A stretch of 7,324 nucleotides of DNA from CAYSLU01 sp964431965 (GTDB lineage: Bacteria; Verrucomicrobiota; Kiritimatiellia; CAIKKV01; CAYSLU01): contig CAYSLU010000148.1 of the NCBI GenBank assembly GCA_964431965.1, positions 1 to 7,324 of the forward strand, given 5' to 3'. Positions 1-6,539 of the stretch are shown one piece after another. The first letter of the stretch is position 1. Every line of letters begins with the position of its first letter. Both the position numbers and the translations under genes were made by a program. The notes under the pieces are model-generated. The model saw only the letters and a program-made list of their open reading frames with translations, did no database searches and was not told where the DNA came from.

Positions 1-1428
1 CGCCTCTACGCGGCAGGCCGCTTCCGCGAGGCCGCCGCCGCGTACGAGCGCGCCGCGAACACCGCGGGCGGCGATCTGCGCGACGAACTCGTCTACAACA
101 GCGGCTGCGCCCTCTACCGCGCCGGCGACTACCGGGCGGCGGCCGCGAAGTTCCAGTCGCTTGCCGCGCGCGCGGAGCCCGTGTCCGGAACCGACTACAA
201 TCTGGGCTGCGCCCTCTACCGCGCCGCGGATCCCGGAGGAAAGCCGCCCACCAACGCGGCGGCCGCCGAGGCGCGCGTCCAGCTGCTGCGCGAGGCCGCA
301 GCCGCATTCCAGAAGGCAGTCCGAGCCCCCGACCCCGAGCCGCACGCCCGGGCCAACCTGGCCCTCGCCCAGTCCGAGATCCCCGCCGCCGCGCAGGACG
401 CCCGTCTCGCCGCCCTCATGGAACGCTACGGCCACCTGCCGCCCCCGCAGATCGCAAGCCGGCTCTACGACGAGCAGCGGGGCGTGGCCGAGGACATCGA
501 GGCGGCGCTCACCAACGGAGCGCCGTCCCGGATCGCCGCCCTCGAGTCCGTCGCCCGTCGCCAGTCCGCCGCGGCGGACATCATCATTCCGCTCCGGTCG
601 CGCCTCGCCCAGGCGGGCGGCGGCGCCGACCCCAGCCGGGCCGCCACCGCGCAGCAGCAGCTCGAAGCCCTGCAGGACGACATGACCAATGCCTCCGCGC
701 GGCTGCGGGATCTCGATCCGGCCGGCTTCGAGCGGGCGATGCGCGCGGCCGCGGGCGTCTACGGCATCTGGAAGGCGCTCGCACCCTACGACGCCATCCT
801 GCGCGAGGATATCCGCCGGCAGAGCAACTCGATCGCGGCGACCGGCCGGCCGGCCGCCCGGTCGGACCAGCTGGCGGCGGGACAGACGGAGGCCGCGGCG
901 CTCACCGGCCTCTTCGCCGATCGCTTCGCACAGACCGTTCCGCCGGAAGGCAGCCTGACCGCCGACACGAATGCGGCGGCCGGGGTCACGAACGGCATGT
1001 CGGCCGAAACGCGCGCCAGGATTCTGGACCTCGCCGGCCAGGCCCTCGCCGCCCAGAGCAACAGCGTGCGCTCGCTTTCATCCGCGCGCCTGACGGAATC
1101 GCTTCCCGACCAGAAGCGCGCGGCCAAGCTGCTGCACGAGATCGAGGAACTGCTGCCGCGGCAGAAGCAGCAGCAACCGCAACAAGACCAGCAGCCGAAG
1201 CAGGACCAACAGCCACCGGAGCAGCAGCCCCAGCCGGAGCAACCGCCGCCCCAGCAACAGCAGGAGCCGCAGACACCGCAGCCCCAGCCCGAATCGAGCA
1301 AGGACATGTCGCCCCGCGACGCGGAACAGCTCGTCCGAAAGGCGCTCCAGCGCGAGAAGGATCACCAGAACGAGCTGAAGCAGAAGGAGTTCTTCGTCCC
1401 CTTGTCGCCAGCCAACCGCGACTGGTGA
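1..1428 (+). CDS. BatC-like TPR protein with Gln/Pro-rich C-terminal region (5' end outside window)
   Basis: The frame is open from the first base, so the N-terminus lies upstream; 475 residues are visible. Three TPR-like units open the visible part: residues 1-25, 32-56 (YNSGCALYRAGDY) and 66-108 (YNLGCALYRAADP, with an insertion of about 15 residues). A capping helix follows near 113-125. Residues 130-387 are Ala/Arg/Gln-rich and probably helical, with no domain I recognise. A Gln/Pro tract covers 388-431, then a charged tail with SPRDAEQLVRKALQREKDHQ. A tail of the type 'AEQLL-ALQ-EK' after a low-complexity linker is typical of BatC-type TPR proteins, and the gene lies 15 bp before a batD. 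Expected role: extracytoplasmic TPR scaffold of a Bat/MoxR-VWA complex. A GTG at 181 would start inside the TPR array and is not credible. The missing 5' part could hold a signal peptide or a VWA domain, so a BatB-BatC fusion cannot be excluded. Confidence 0.8.
   Translation, partial: RLYAAGRFREAAAAYERAANTAGGDLRDELVYNSGCALYRAGDYRAAAAKFQSLAARAEPVSGTDYNLGCALYRAADPGGKPPTNAAAAEARVQLLREAAAAFQKAVRAPDPEPHARANLALAQSEIPAAAQDARLAALMERYGHLPPPQIASRLYDEQRGVAEDIEAALTNGAPSRIAALESVARRQSAAADIIIPLRSRLAQAGGGADPSRAATAQQQLEALQDDMTNASARLRDLDPAGFERAMRAAAGVYGIWKALAPYDAILREDIRRQSNSIAATGRPAARSDQLAAGQTEAAALTGLFADRFAQTVPPEGSLTADTNAAAGVTNGMSAETRARILDLAGQALAAQSNSVRSLSSARLTESLPDQKRAAKLLHEIEELLPRQKQQQPQQDQQPKQDQQPPEQQPQPEQPPPQQQQEPQTPQPQPESSKDMSPRDAEQLVRKALQREKDHQNELKQKEFFVPLSPANRDW
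1162..1293 (+). repeat. CAG/CCG-rich low-complexity tract encoding a Gln/Pro-rich linker
   Basis: Forty-four codons are almost entirely Gln (mostly CAG), Pro, Glu, Asp and Lys, with recurring units such as QQP, QDQQP and PQPEQ. It separates the helical body of the TPR protein from its charged C-terminal tail. It reads as a flexible linker, and the DNA is prone to slippage. It is imperfect, with no fixed repeat period. Confidence 0.7.
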
Positions 1429-1431
1429 GAC

Positions 1432-1435
1432 GGAG
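1432..1435 (+). promoter_or_regulatory. Shine-Dalgarno GGAG for the first batD
   Basis: GGAG lies 8 nt before the ATG at 1444 in the 15-bp gap after the TPR gene. It supports that start, which also opens directly into a signal peptide. There is no room for a separate promoter, so the two genes are very likely co-transcribed. Confidence 0.65.
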
Positions 1436-1443
1436 CCCCACCC

Positions 1444-4032
1444 ATGAGCCTGACCCGGAGGATCGCGGCCCTCGCCGCGGCAGCGGCTGTTTCGGCATGC
1501 CCGGCCGCCACGGCTGCTGACGATGCGGCGCAGGTGCTGATCAATCGCAGCGAGATATACCTCACCGAATCCGTGTTGCTGCAGCTGCGAGTCCCCGGCC
1601 CCCCCACCGGCGAGCCGGACCTGTCCGCCATCCCGAACTGCCGCATCCGCTTTCTCGGGAGCCAGGACGCCAGCGAGACGCGGTGGTCGAACGTCAACGG
1701 CATCATCCGCCACGAGGGGTTCAGCGGCCGCACATACGCCTATGAAGTGACCCCCTCCACGGCTGGGCGTCACGTGTTGGGCCCCATCCGGATCACCGTT
1801 GGCGGGCGGGAAGTCGAGCAAGACGGGCCAACCGTTACCGTCGTCGGGACCGAGGAACAGGATCGGGTCCGGATCGAGATCACAGCCACTCAGGACGCCG
1901 TGCTCGTGGACGAGCCCTTCGACATCACCCTGACGATCCTCATGCGCCGGATGGGCGGGAGCTACGCCGACTACGATCCGATCAACCCATCCGACCCGCC
2001 TGCCCTCAACGTGCCCTTCCTGGAGGCCCGGCCGATCGCCGGCCTGTCCGGCCCCGATATCCAGCAGGTGCTCCGCGGCCTGCTCCGGACATCGCGAGAC
2101 CCGGGCTTCGCCGTAAACAGCTACACCGTCCGCGCGGATCCGTTCGACGCGGGGAACCTCTTCGACCTCAACGCCTTCATGCGCGATGTGCCGGCCCGGT
2201 TCGCCCTGCCGCGACAGGCGGTCGAGCGCGAGGGCGCCGCTTTCTTCGCCTACAGCACGACCCTGTCCTACCGCCCCGAGCGCGAAGGCAACTACACATT
2301 CGGACCGGCGGTGTTCAAGGGGCGGGTGGTCGCGGGAGTGGACGGCTCCGGCCGGCCGATCGGCCCCAGCGTGCTGGCCGTCGGCCCTGCCAGGACGGTC
2401 CGGGTCGTTCCGCCGCCCGAAGCCGGCCGCCCGTTCTCCTATGTCGGAACCCTCGGCAGCAACATGACGGTCGATGCCACCCTCGACACGCCGTCCTGCA
2501 AGCTCGGCGACCCGCTCCGACTCCGCCTGACCGTCGGCGGCGCCGTCCGGCTCGATGCCATCGCCCCGCCGGTGCTGAGCCTGCAGAGCAACCTGCTCGA
2601 GCGGTTCACCATCTACGACGACACGGCGGAGACATCCAAGGCCGCGGACCGGCGCGAGTTCAGCTATACGATTCGCCCCAAGATCGTCGGCACGTGCGAG
2701 TTTCCTCCGGTCGAGCTGTCCTACTTCGACACGGCCGCACGCCGGTATCGCACGGTCGCGACCCCCCCCATCCCCCTGCAAGTGTCCGGCGCGGCCGAAC
2801 TCACCCGCGATCAAGTTCTCGCCCGCACCAACGTGCTCGGTCGGCGCCCGGCGGATGCCGCCACGGATCTGCCGCCGATCGCCGGCATGCGCGCATCCCC
2901 GGACGGGTGGCAGCCCGCCCCGCTCTTCGGCGGACGGCTCACGCTCGCCATCGCCGCCACCGGCCCCGTCGCCTTCCTCGCCGTCGCCCTGACGACGCTC
3001 GCCCGCGCCGGCCTGGCGCGCCGCCGGCCCCGGCGACGGCGGGCCCACGCGCTCGACCGGGCACTCGCAACCGCGGCGCACGCCAGGCGGGCACACGCCG
3101 CCGACCCGGCCGCGCAACGCGCCGCCGTCTATGAGTCCCTGCGGCACTTTCTGGCCGACCGCTACGATAGCCCGGCCTCCGGAATCACCCCGGCCGATGC
3201 CCGGCGACTGCTCGCGACGGGCGGCCTCCTTTCGCCCGCCGCCGCCTCGTTCTGCCTGGCGATGGATCAGCTGTTCGACCTCGGATTCGAATCGAATCCC
3301 GACTCCGCCGCCCTCGATCTGTGGAGCCGCCGCGCCGTCGACGCCTTGCGCGCGCTGAAGGCCGACGAGCGGTCCGCACGGCGTGCGGGTGCCGCGCCTG
3401 CTGCGGCCCCGCTTCTGGCGTTCGGCCTGATCGCCGCATCGGCCGGGCCGACGCTGGCCCAGACCGACGCAGAGGAGCGGTTCATGTGGGAGTCCGCCAA
3501 CACCCGCCTGGGCACGGCCCGCTCGCCATCCGACTACATCGACGCGGCACGGCACTATCAGGAAATGATCGACCGCGGCATCCGCAACGGGCCGGTCTTC
3601 TACAACCAGGGCGTGGCGCTCCTCCTCGCCAAGCGCCATGCCGACGCGGCGCTCGCCTTCCTCCGGGCGGAGCGCTACATCGGCCGGGCCCCCGATATTT
3701 CCGCAAACCTCCGCATCGCGCTCGCCCGCCAGACGGGGACCCGCCTGCCGGTCGAGCCGTGGCAGCGCGTGCTGCTCTTCTGGCACTACGGCCTGCCGTG
3801 CGCCTGGCGCGCCCTGATCGGCGCCGTCGGCTTCTCCCTGTTCTGGCTCGCCCTGGCGGCCCGGCTGCTGGGGCGCCCGCGCATCGCCCGGTACGGCCTC
3901 AGCGCGTCGCTCGCGCTTATCGTCTTGTTCGGATCGAGCGCCGTCACATCGCTCTACCAGGAATCCCGGCCGAACCGGCCGCTCCTTGAGGCGCCGCCGC
4001 CGGCACAGCCCTCCGCCGCCCGCGCGCCGTGA
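1444..4032 (+). CDS. batD: BatD family protein fused to a BatE-like TPR/membrane module (no SH3)
   Basis: 862 residues. The N-terminal export signal spans residues 1-25 (RR, Ala-rich core); VSAC at 16-19 also fits a lipobox. Three beta domains follow, about 28-135, 140-320 and 333-447. The last has the BatD hallmarks: VGTLGSNMTVDATLD, then a TIRPKIVGTCEFPPVELSYFD strand pair (residues 409-429). A membrane segment at about 498-520 is followed by a very basic run (RRRPRRRR) and a helical cytoplasmic segment (534-645). A second hydrophobic segment (653-671) leads to a TPR region (675-765) with YNQGVALLLAKRHADAALAF. Two more membrane segments (789-808, 817-835) flank a basic loop, and a Pro-rich tail ends the protein. 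The second half matches BatE architecture, so this is a BatD-BatE fusion whose BatE part lacks the SH3. All basic loops fall on the cytoplasmic side, which supports a four-pass topology. Role: envelope component of the Bat system; molecular function unknown. Confidence 0.85.
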   Translation: MSLTRRIAALAAAAAVSACPAATAADDAAQVLINRSEIYLTESVLLQLRVPGPPTGEPDLSAIPNCRIRFLGSQDASETRWSNVNGIIRHEGFSGRTYAYEVTPSTAGRHVLGPIRITVGGREVEQDGPTVTVVGTEEQDRVRIEITATQDAVLVDEPFDITLTILMRRMGGSYADYDPINPSDPPALNVPFLEARPIAGLSGPDIQQVLRGLLRTSRDPGFAVNSYTVRADPFDAGNLFDLNAFMRDVPARFALPRQAVEREGAAFFAYSTTLSYRPEREGNYTFGPAVFKGRVVAGVDGSGRPIGPSVLAVGPARTVRVVPPPEAGRPFSYVGTLGSNMTVDATLDTPSCKLGDPLRLRLTVGGAVRLDAIAPPVLSLQSNLLERFTIYDDTAETSKAADRREFSYTIRPKIVGTCEFPPVELSYFDTAARRYRTVATPPIPLQVSGAAELTRDQVLARTNVLGRRPADAATDLPPIAGMRASPDGWQPAPLFGGRLTLAIAATGPVAFLAVALTTLARAGLARRRPRRRRAHALDRALATAAHARRAHAADPAAQRAAVYESLRHFLADRYDSPASGITPADARRLLATGGLLSPAAASFCLAMDQLFDLGFESNPDSAALDLWSRRAVDALRALKADERSARRAGAAPAAAPLLAFGLIAASAGPTLAQTDAEERFMWESANTRLGTARSPSDYIDAARHYQEMIDRGIRNGPVFYNQGVALLLAKRHADAALAFLRAERYIGRAPDISANLRIALARQTGTRLPVEPWQRVLLFWHYGLPCAWRALIGAVGFSLFWLALAARLLGRPRIARYGLSASLALIVLFGSSAVTSLYQESRPNRPLLEAPPPAQPSAARAP

Positions 4033-4038
4033 GCGGAT

Positions 4039-4068
4039 TTGACACGCCGGCTGGATGAGTCCCATTAT
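4039..4068 (+). promoter_or_regulatory. Candidate sigma-70 promoter for the acylphosphatase-batD pair
   Basis: A perfect -35 hexamer TTGACA (4039-4044) is followed after 18 bp by CATTAT (4063-4068), which matches 4 of 6 bases of TATAAT. It lies in the only AT-richer intergenic stretch of the plus-strand genes. It would start transcription near 4075, about 30 nt before the acylphosphatase start. It would give acyP and the second batD their own transcription in addition to read-through from upstream. The -35 is strong and the -10 only fair. Confidence 0.45.
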
Positions 4069-4093
4069 TTCAGCTTCAGCGGTAGAAAGCGGC

Positions 4094-4099
4094 AAGGGC
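4094..4099 (+). promoter_or_regulatory. Shine-Dalgarno-like AAGGGC that sets the acylphosphatase start
   Basis: AAGGGC sits 7 nt before the ATG at 4107. The same reading frame has no better start, and the family fold begins almost at once after this Met, so 4107 is preferred. An ATG at 4055 in another frame has no such site and does not encode the family motifs. Confidence 0.55.
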
Positions 4100-4106
4100 A
4101 ACCGGG

Positions 4107-4385
4107 ATGATCCATCACGTGAACGTGCGCGTTCGGGGAGTCGTGCAAGGGGTCTGTTTCCGCGCGTATGCCGCAGAGCAAGCCCGGCTCCACGGCGTGC
4201 GGGGCTTCGTGCGGAACGACCCGGACGGTTCTGTCTACATTGAGGCCGAGGCCGAGCCCGATGCGCTGCGAACGTTCGTGGACTGGTGCCGGCGGGGCCC
4301 CCCGTCAGCCGCCGTAGACGATATCGACCTGTCCGACGCCCCCGTGCTCTCCTACCGCGATTTCCGGATTGCGTACCGCCGATGA
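4107..4385 (+). CDS. acyP: Acylphosphatase (EC 3.6.1.7)
   Basis: 92 residues, the usual size for this family. It hydrolyses acyl phosphates (carboxyl-phosphate anhydrides such as acetyl or carbamoyl phosphate) to carboxylate and phosphate, and is a small cytosolic enzyme with a ferredoxin-like fold. Both signatures are present: the phosphate loop RGVVQGVCFRAY (residues 10-21), with catalytic Arg19, and GFVRNDPDGSVYIEAE (33-48), with catalytic Asn37. The usual 'EG' after the second signature is 'EA' here, and the C-terminal YRDFRIAYRR is a typical ending ('F.I.Y'). It is preceded by a candidate promoter and Shine-Dalgarno site, and its TGA overlaps the ATG of the next batD, which suggests translational coupling. 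Acylphosphatase has no established role in Bat systems, so the link is positional only. Confidence 0.93.
   Translation: MIHHVNVRVRGVVQGVCFRAYAAEQARLHGVRGFVRNDPDGSVYIEAEAEPDALRTFVDWCRRGPPSAAVDDIDLSDAPVLSYRDFRIAYRR
4382..4385 (+). promoter_or_regulatory. ATGA start-stop overlap (acyP/batD), probable translational coupling
   Basis: The ATG at 4382-4384 shares bases with the acylphosphatase TGA at 4383-4385. A second in-frame ATG follows at once (4385-4387). No clear Shine-Dalgarno site precedes it, so re-initiation by ribosomes finishing acyP is the likely mode. The overlap and the signal peptide that follows decide this start over the upstream in-frame ATG at 4286. Confidence 0.6.
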
Positions 4386-6043
4386 TGCGCGCGCCACCAA
4401 CCCGTCTCCCCGCCCTCCTCGCCGTCGCGCTGGCGCTCTCGGCCGCCGCCGAGGAGCGGCCCGCTTTCCACGCCGTCCTGACGCCCGACCGGAACCCCGT
4501 GTACCGAAACGAGATATTCACCTTCACACTGACGGTCTACGCGACCGTCGGAGCCGGCGACCTGGGCCGCGAGATCTCGATCGGCGATCTGCCCGCCGAC
4601 ACGCTGCTCCGCATGCAGGAGTTCCGACAGCTGGAGCCTCAGCCGGTTGAGCGGGACGGCGTCCGCTACGAAGCCCGCCGGTTCGTCTGTCGGGCCGAAC
4701 CCGTCGTAGAGGGCACGGTCCGGCTGCGACCCACGCTCCGGGGGAGCCTCCACACCTTCACGCGGTCCTACTTCATGTCCCAGCATTTCCAGCAGGACAT
4801 TGGGATCCCCGTCGCGCCGCTGGACCTCGTCATCCGTCCGCTGCCGGCCGCCGGCCAGCCGCCGGATTTCTCAGGGGCCGTCGGGCAGTTCGATCTCGAG
4901 GTGTCCGCCGACCCGACCAACGTCCCCCATGGCGGGCTCGTCACGCTCACCATGCGGGTCTCGGGGCGTGGCAACCTGCTCCACGTGATCCCCCCGGCCG
5001 CCCCGCGCCAGGACGGGCTGAAGGCCTACGACCGGCGCGAGCTCAGCGACCGCTCCAACGACACCCGCCGGGTGTTTCAGCAGGTTCTTCTGCCGGATGA
5101 GTCCCGCGTCAGTCGAATTGATCCCGTGACCTTCGTCTACTTCGATCCCCGGGCCGAAGCGTACCGACGCATCTCTCGCGGCCCGTTCCCGCTGACCTTC
5201 CACGACGCTCCGCCGGTCGTGCAGCCCGCTCCGCTCGTCGGCGAGACGCCGCCCCGGCCTCCGGTCCGGCTTTCGCTCCCCCTGAAGCAGGCTCCCGCGC
5301 GCTGGGCCCGGGCGCCCGGAGCCGAATCGGGCACCCTCGCAGACCCTGCGGTGTCCGAGCGGTTTGAAGCCGCAGGCGCCGCGCTCCGCGGCGGGCATGG
5401 GGACGACGCCCAGGCGCGCTATGAAGCGCTGTGGGATTCCGGCATCCGATCGCCCGAACTGGCCCACAACCTCGGCGCGGCTTGCCTCGTGTCCGGCCAG
5501 GCCGCCGCCGCGGTCCTGTGGTTCGGGCGCGCGCTCGCAATCCGCCCCCGCGACCCCGCCTCCCGCGCCGGTATGGCCGATGCGTGCGCACAGGCTCACG
5601 TCGAGCCAGCGGACACCGGCTTCACCCGCTGGCTGACCCGCGCGGAATGGCGCCTGTTCGCCGCCGGCGCCGCCGCGCTGCTGCTCGTCTTGATCGCACG
5701 CATGGCCGCGCGCCCGACGAGCGCGAGGCGCGCCGCGGCGCTTGCGTCGGCGATCCTCGCCTGCGCGGCGGGCTGGGGATACGCGACCCGGATCGTCACG
5801 GAGCGCCAGCCGGCTGCGGTGGCGGTTGCCGGGGACTCGACCATCCGCCTGGCGCCATCCGCCGACGCTCCTTCGGTCGCCACGCTGCGGGCCGGGCAGA
5901 CGGTCCGGATCGTCGAGGAGTCGGACGGCTGGCTGCGCGTACGTGCGGGCCACGCTACCGGCTGGATGCGGGATGGGGACCTTAAGCGGATCGACCGCCC
6001 GGCCGGGCGTCAGCCCGACGGAGCGGTCGATTCTCTGAACTAA
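4382..6043 (+). CDS. batD: Second, shorter BatD-BatE fusion with C-terminal SH3-like domain
   Basis: 553 residues from the ATGA start. A signal peptide spans residues 1 to about 23 (TRLPALLAVALALSAAA). Two BatD-type beta domains follow: 27-153 (YRNEIFTFTLTVYATV resembles the second domain of the upstream paralogue) and 166-273 (VGQFDLEVSADPTNVPHGG, then PVTFVYFDPRAEAYRRIS, the BatD 'YFD...Y' pattern). The first of the three usual domains is absent. A Pro-rich linker without a membrane segment leads to about two TPR-like units (324-404; AHNLGAACLVSGQAAAAVLW). Two membrane segments (424-443, 450-468) enclose a basic loop. Residues 475-537 resemble a bacterial SH3: STIRLAPSADAPSVATLRAG, then W517 and TGWMRDGDL. 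Predicted topology: BatD, TPR and SH3 all outside the cytoplasmic membrane. The TPR-two TM-SH3 order is that of BatE, so the gene is a BatD-BatE fusion. Function beyond Bat membership is unknown; the SH3 might bind cell wall or protein. Confidence 0.82.
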   Translation: MMRAPPTRLPALLAVALALSAAAEERPAFHAVLTPDRNPVYRNEIFTFTLTVYATVGAGDLGREISIGDLPADTLLRMQEFRQLEPQPVERDGVRYEARRFVCRAEPVVEGTVRLRPTLRGSLHTFTRSYFMSQHFQQDIGIPVAPLDLVIRPLPAAGQPPDFSGAVGQFDLEVSADPTNVPHGGLVTLTMRVSGRGNLLHVIPPAAPRQDGLKAYDRRELSDRSNDTRRVFQQVLLPDESRVSRIDPVTFVYFDPRAEAYRRISRGPFPLTFHDAPPVVQPAPLVGETPPRPPVRLSLPLKQAPARWARAPGAESGTLADPAVSERFEAAGAALRGGHGDDAQARYEALWDSGIRSPELAHNLGAACLVSGQAAAAVLWFGRALAIRPRDPASRAGMADACAQAHVEPADTGFTRWLTRAEWRLFAAGAAALLLVLIARMAARPTSARRAAALASAILACAAGWGYATRIVTERQPAAVAVAGDSTIRLAPSADAPSVATLRAGQTVRIVEESDGWLRVRAGHATGWMRDGDLKRIDRPAGRQPDGAVDSLN

Positions 6044-6061
6044 GAGTCCGGGCCGGCGCTG

Positions 6062-6529
6062 CTAACGGCGGCGGCCGCGGCTCCGCGCCTCATTCACCGT
6101 GATGACGCGCCCGTGGATTTCCTTGCCGTTCAGCGCCTTGATGGCCTCGGCGGCCTCGGCGCGATCCGACATCTCCACAAACCCGTACCCGCGAGGCTGC
6201 CCATCCGTCTTCTTCGAGATGATGCGGACGGCATCGACCTTGCCGAAGCGCTCGAACACGCCGGTCAGTTCTTTGTCGTCGACCTCATAGGCCAGATTGC
6301 CGACGTAGAGCTCGATCTTGCCACCGCGTCCGCCTCCGCCGTTTCCGCCCCCGTTTCCGCCGCCATTTCCGCCGCCGCCGGCGCTCCGGGGCGACTGCCG
6401 GGGCCCCCGATCAACCCGGCCGCTGCTCGCCCGGGGCGCGCGCCCCATCATCTGGCGGCCCATCAGGACCCCCAGGAGAAACCACGCGAGGGACATCACG
6501 GCTACCGTCTGCAAGGAAAACTCGTTCAT
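6062..6529 (-). CDS. Membrane-anchored RRM-type RNA-binding protein
   Basis: 155 residues. Residues 72-148 form one RNA recognition motif: RNP2 is LYVGNL (74-79), RNP1 is RGYGFVEM (113-120), and the ending GRVITVNEAR is typical of bacterial RRM proteins. The RNP aromatics Tyr75, Tyr115 and Phe117 are present, so single-stranded RNA binding is expected. Unusually, residues 5-23 (VAVMSLAWFLLGVLMG region) form a hydrophobic segment followed by a basic stretch (RQMMGRAPRASSGR). The positive-inside rule would put the RRM in the cytoplasm, tethered to the membrane through an Arg/Ser/Gly linker and a Gly/Asn tract. The tail is basic (ARSRGRRR). Typical bacterial RRM proteins (cyanobacterial Rbp type) are soluble and about 80-120 residues long. 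GGAG lies 10 nt before the ATG. The gene is 52 bp downstream of the sigma gene on the same strand and may be co-transcribed with it. RNA targets are unknown. Confidence 0.88.
   Translation of the reverse strand: MNEFSLQTVAVMSLAWFLLGVLMGRQMMGRAPRASSGRVDRGPRQSPRSAGGGGNGGGNGGGNGGGGRGGKIELYVGNLAYEVDDKELTGVFERFGKVDAVRIISKKTDGQPRGYGFVEMSDRAEAAEAIKALNGKEIHGRVITVNEARSRGRRR
6320..6379 (-). repeat. Gly/Asn tract (GGGN repeats) in the RRM protein linker
   Basis: Residues 51-70 read GGGGNGGGNGGGNGGGGRGG, encoded by imperfect 12-bp tandem units of the form GGC-GGA-AAC-GGN. It separates the membrane segment and basic region from the RRM. The exact tandem units make copy-number change between strains likely. 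Confidence 0.75.
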
Positions 6530-6539
6530 TCGTCAAACA

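Noticed and set aside
841..866. Self-complementary GGCCGGCCGG-rich run
   Set aside because: It encodes ordinary Gly/Arg/Pro/Ala residues of the TPR protein and reflects base composition, not a site.
2354..2365. 12-bp perfect palindrome GGCCGATCGGCC
   Set aside because: It is inside coding sequence with no spaced partner copy. Such palindromes are common by chance at this GC content.
3346..3348. TTG as the start of a separate batE gene
   Set aside because: There is no Shine-Dalgarno site, and the frame is continuous from the batD part with plausible protein on both sides. A fusion is simpler.
4055..4243. 62-residue open frame overlapping acyP
   Set aside because: It is out of frame with the recognised acylphosphatase, with a low-complexity Arg/Ser product and no motif.
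4286..4381. Upstream in-frame ATG for the second batD, adding 32 residues
   Set aside because: It lies inside acyP, gives an Arg/Pro-rich extension before the signal peptide, and has no family support. The ATGA start fits better.
1078..4527. A 1149-residue open frame on the minus strand across the bat genes and acyP
   Set aside because: It is Arg/Gly/Ala-rich with no domain, and lies opposite well-supported genes. Long antisense frames are expected where the sense strand almost never uses TTA, CTA or TCA codons.
6044..6061. Possible shared terminator between the convergent batD and RRM genes
   Set aside because: The 18-bp gap is GC-rich, but I could not draw a clean stem with a following T-run on either strand.
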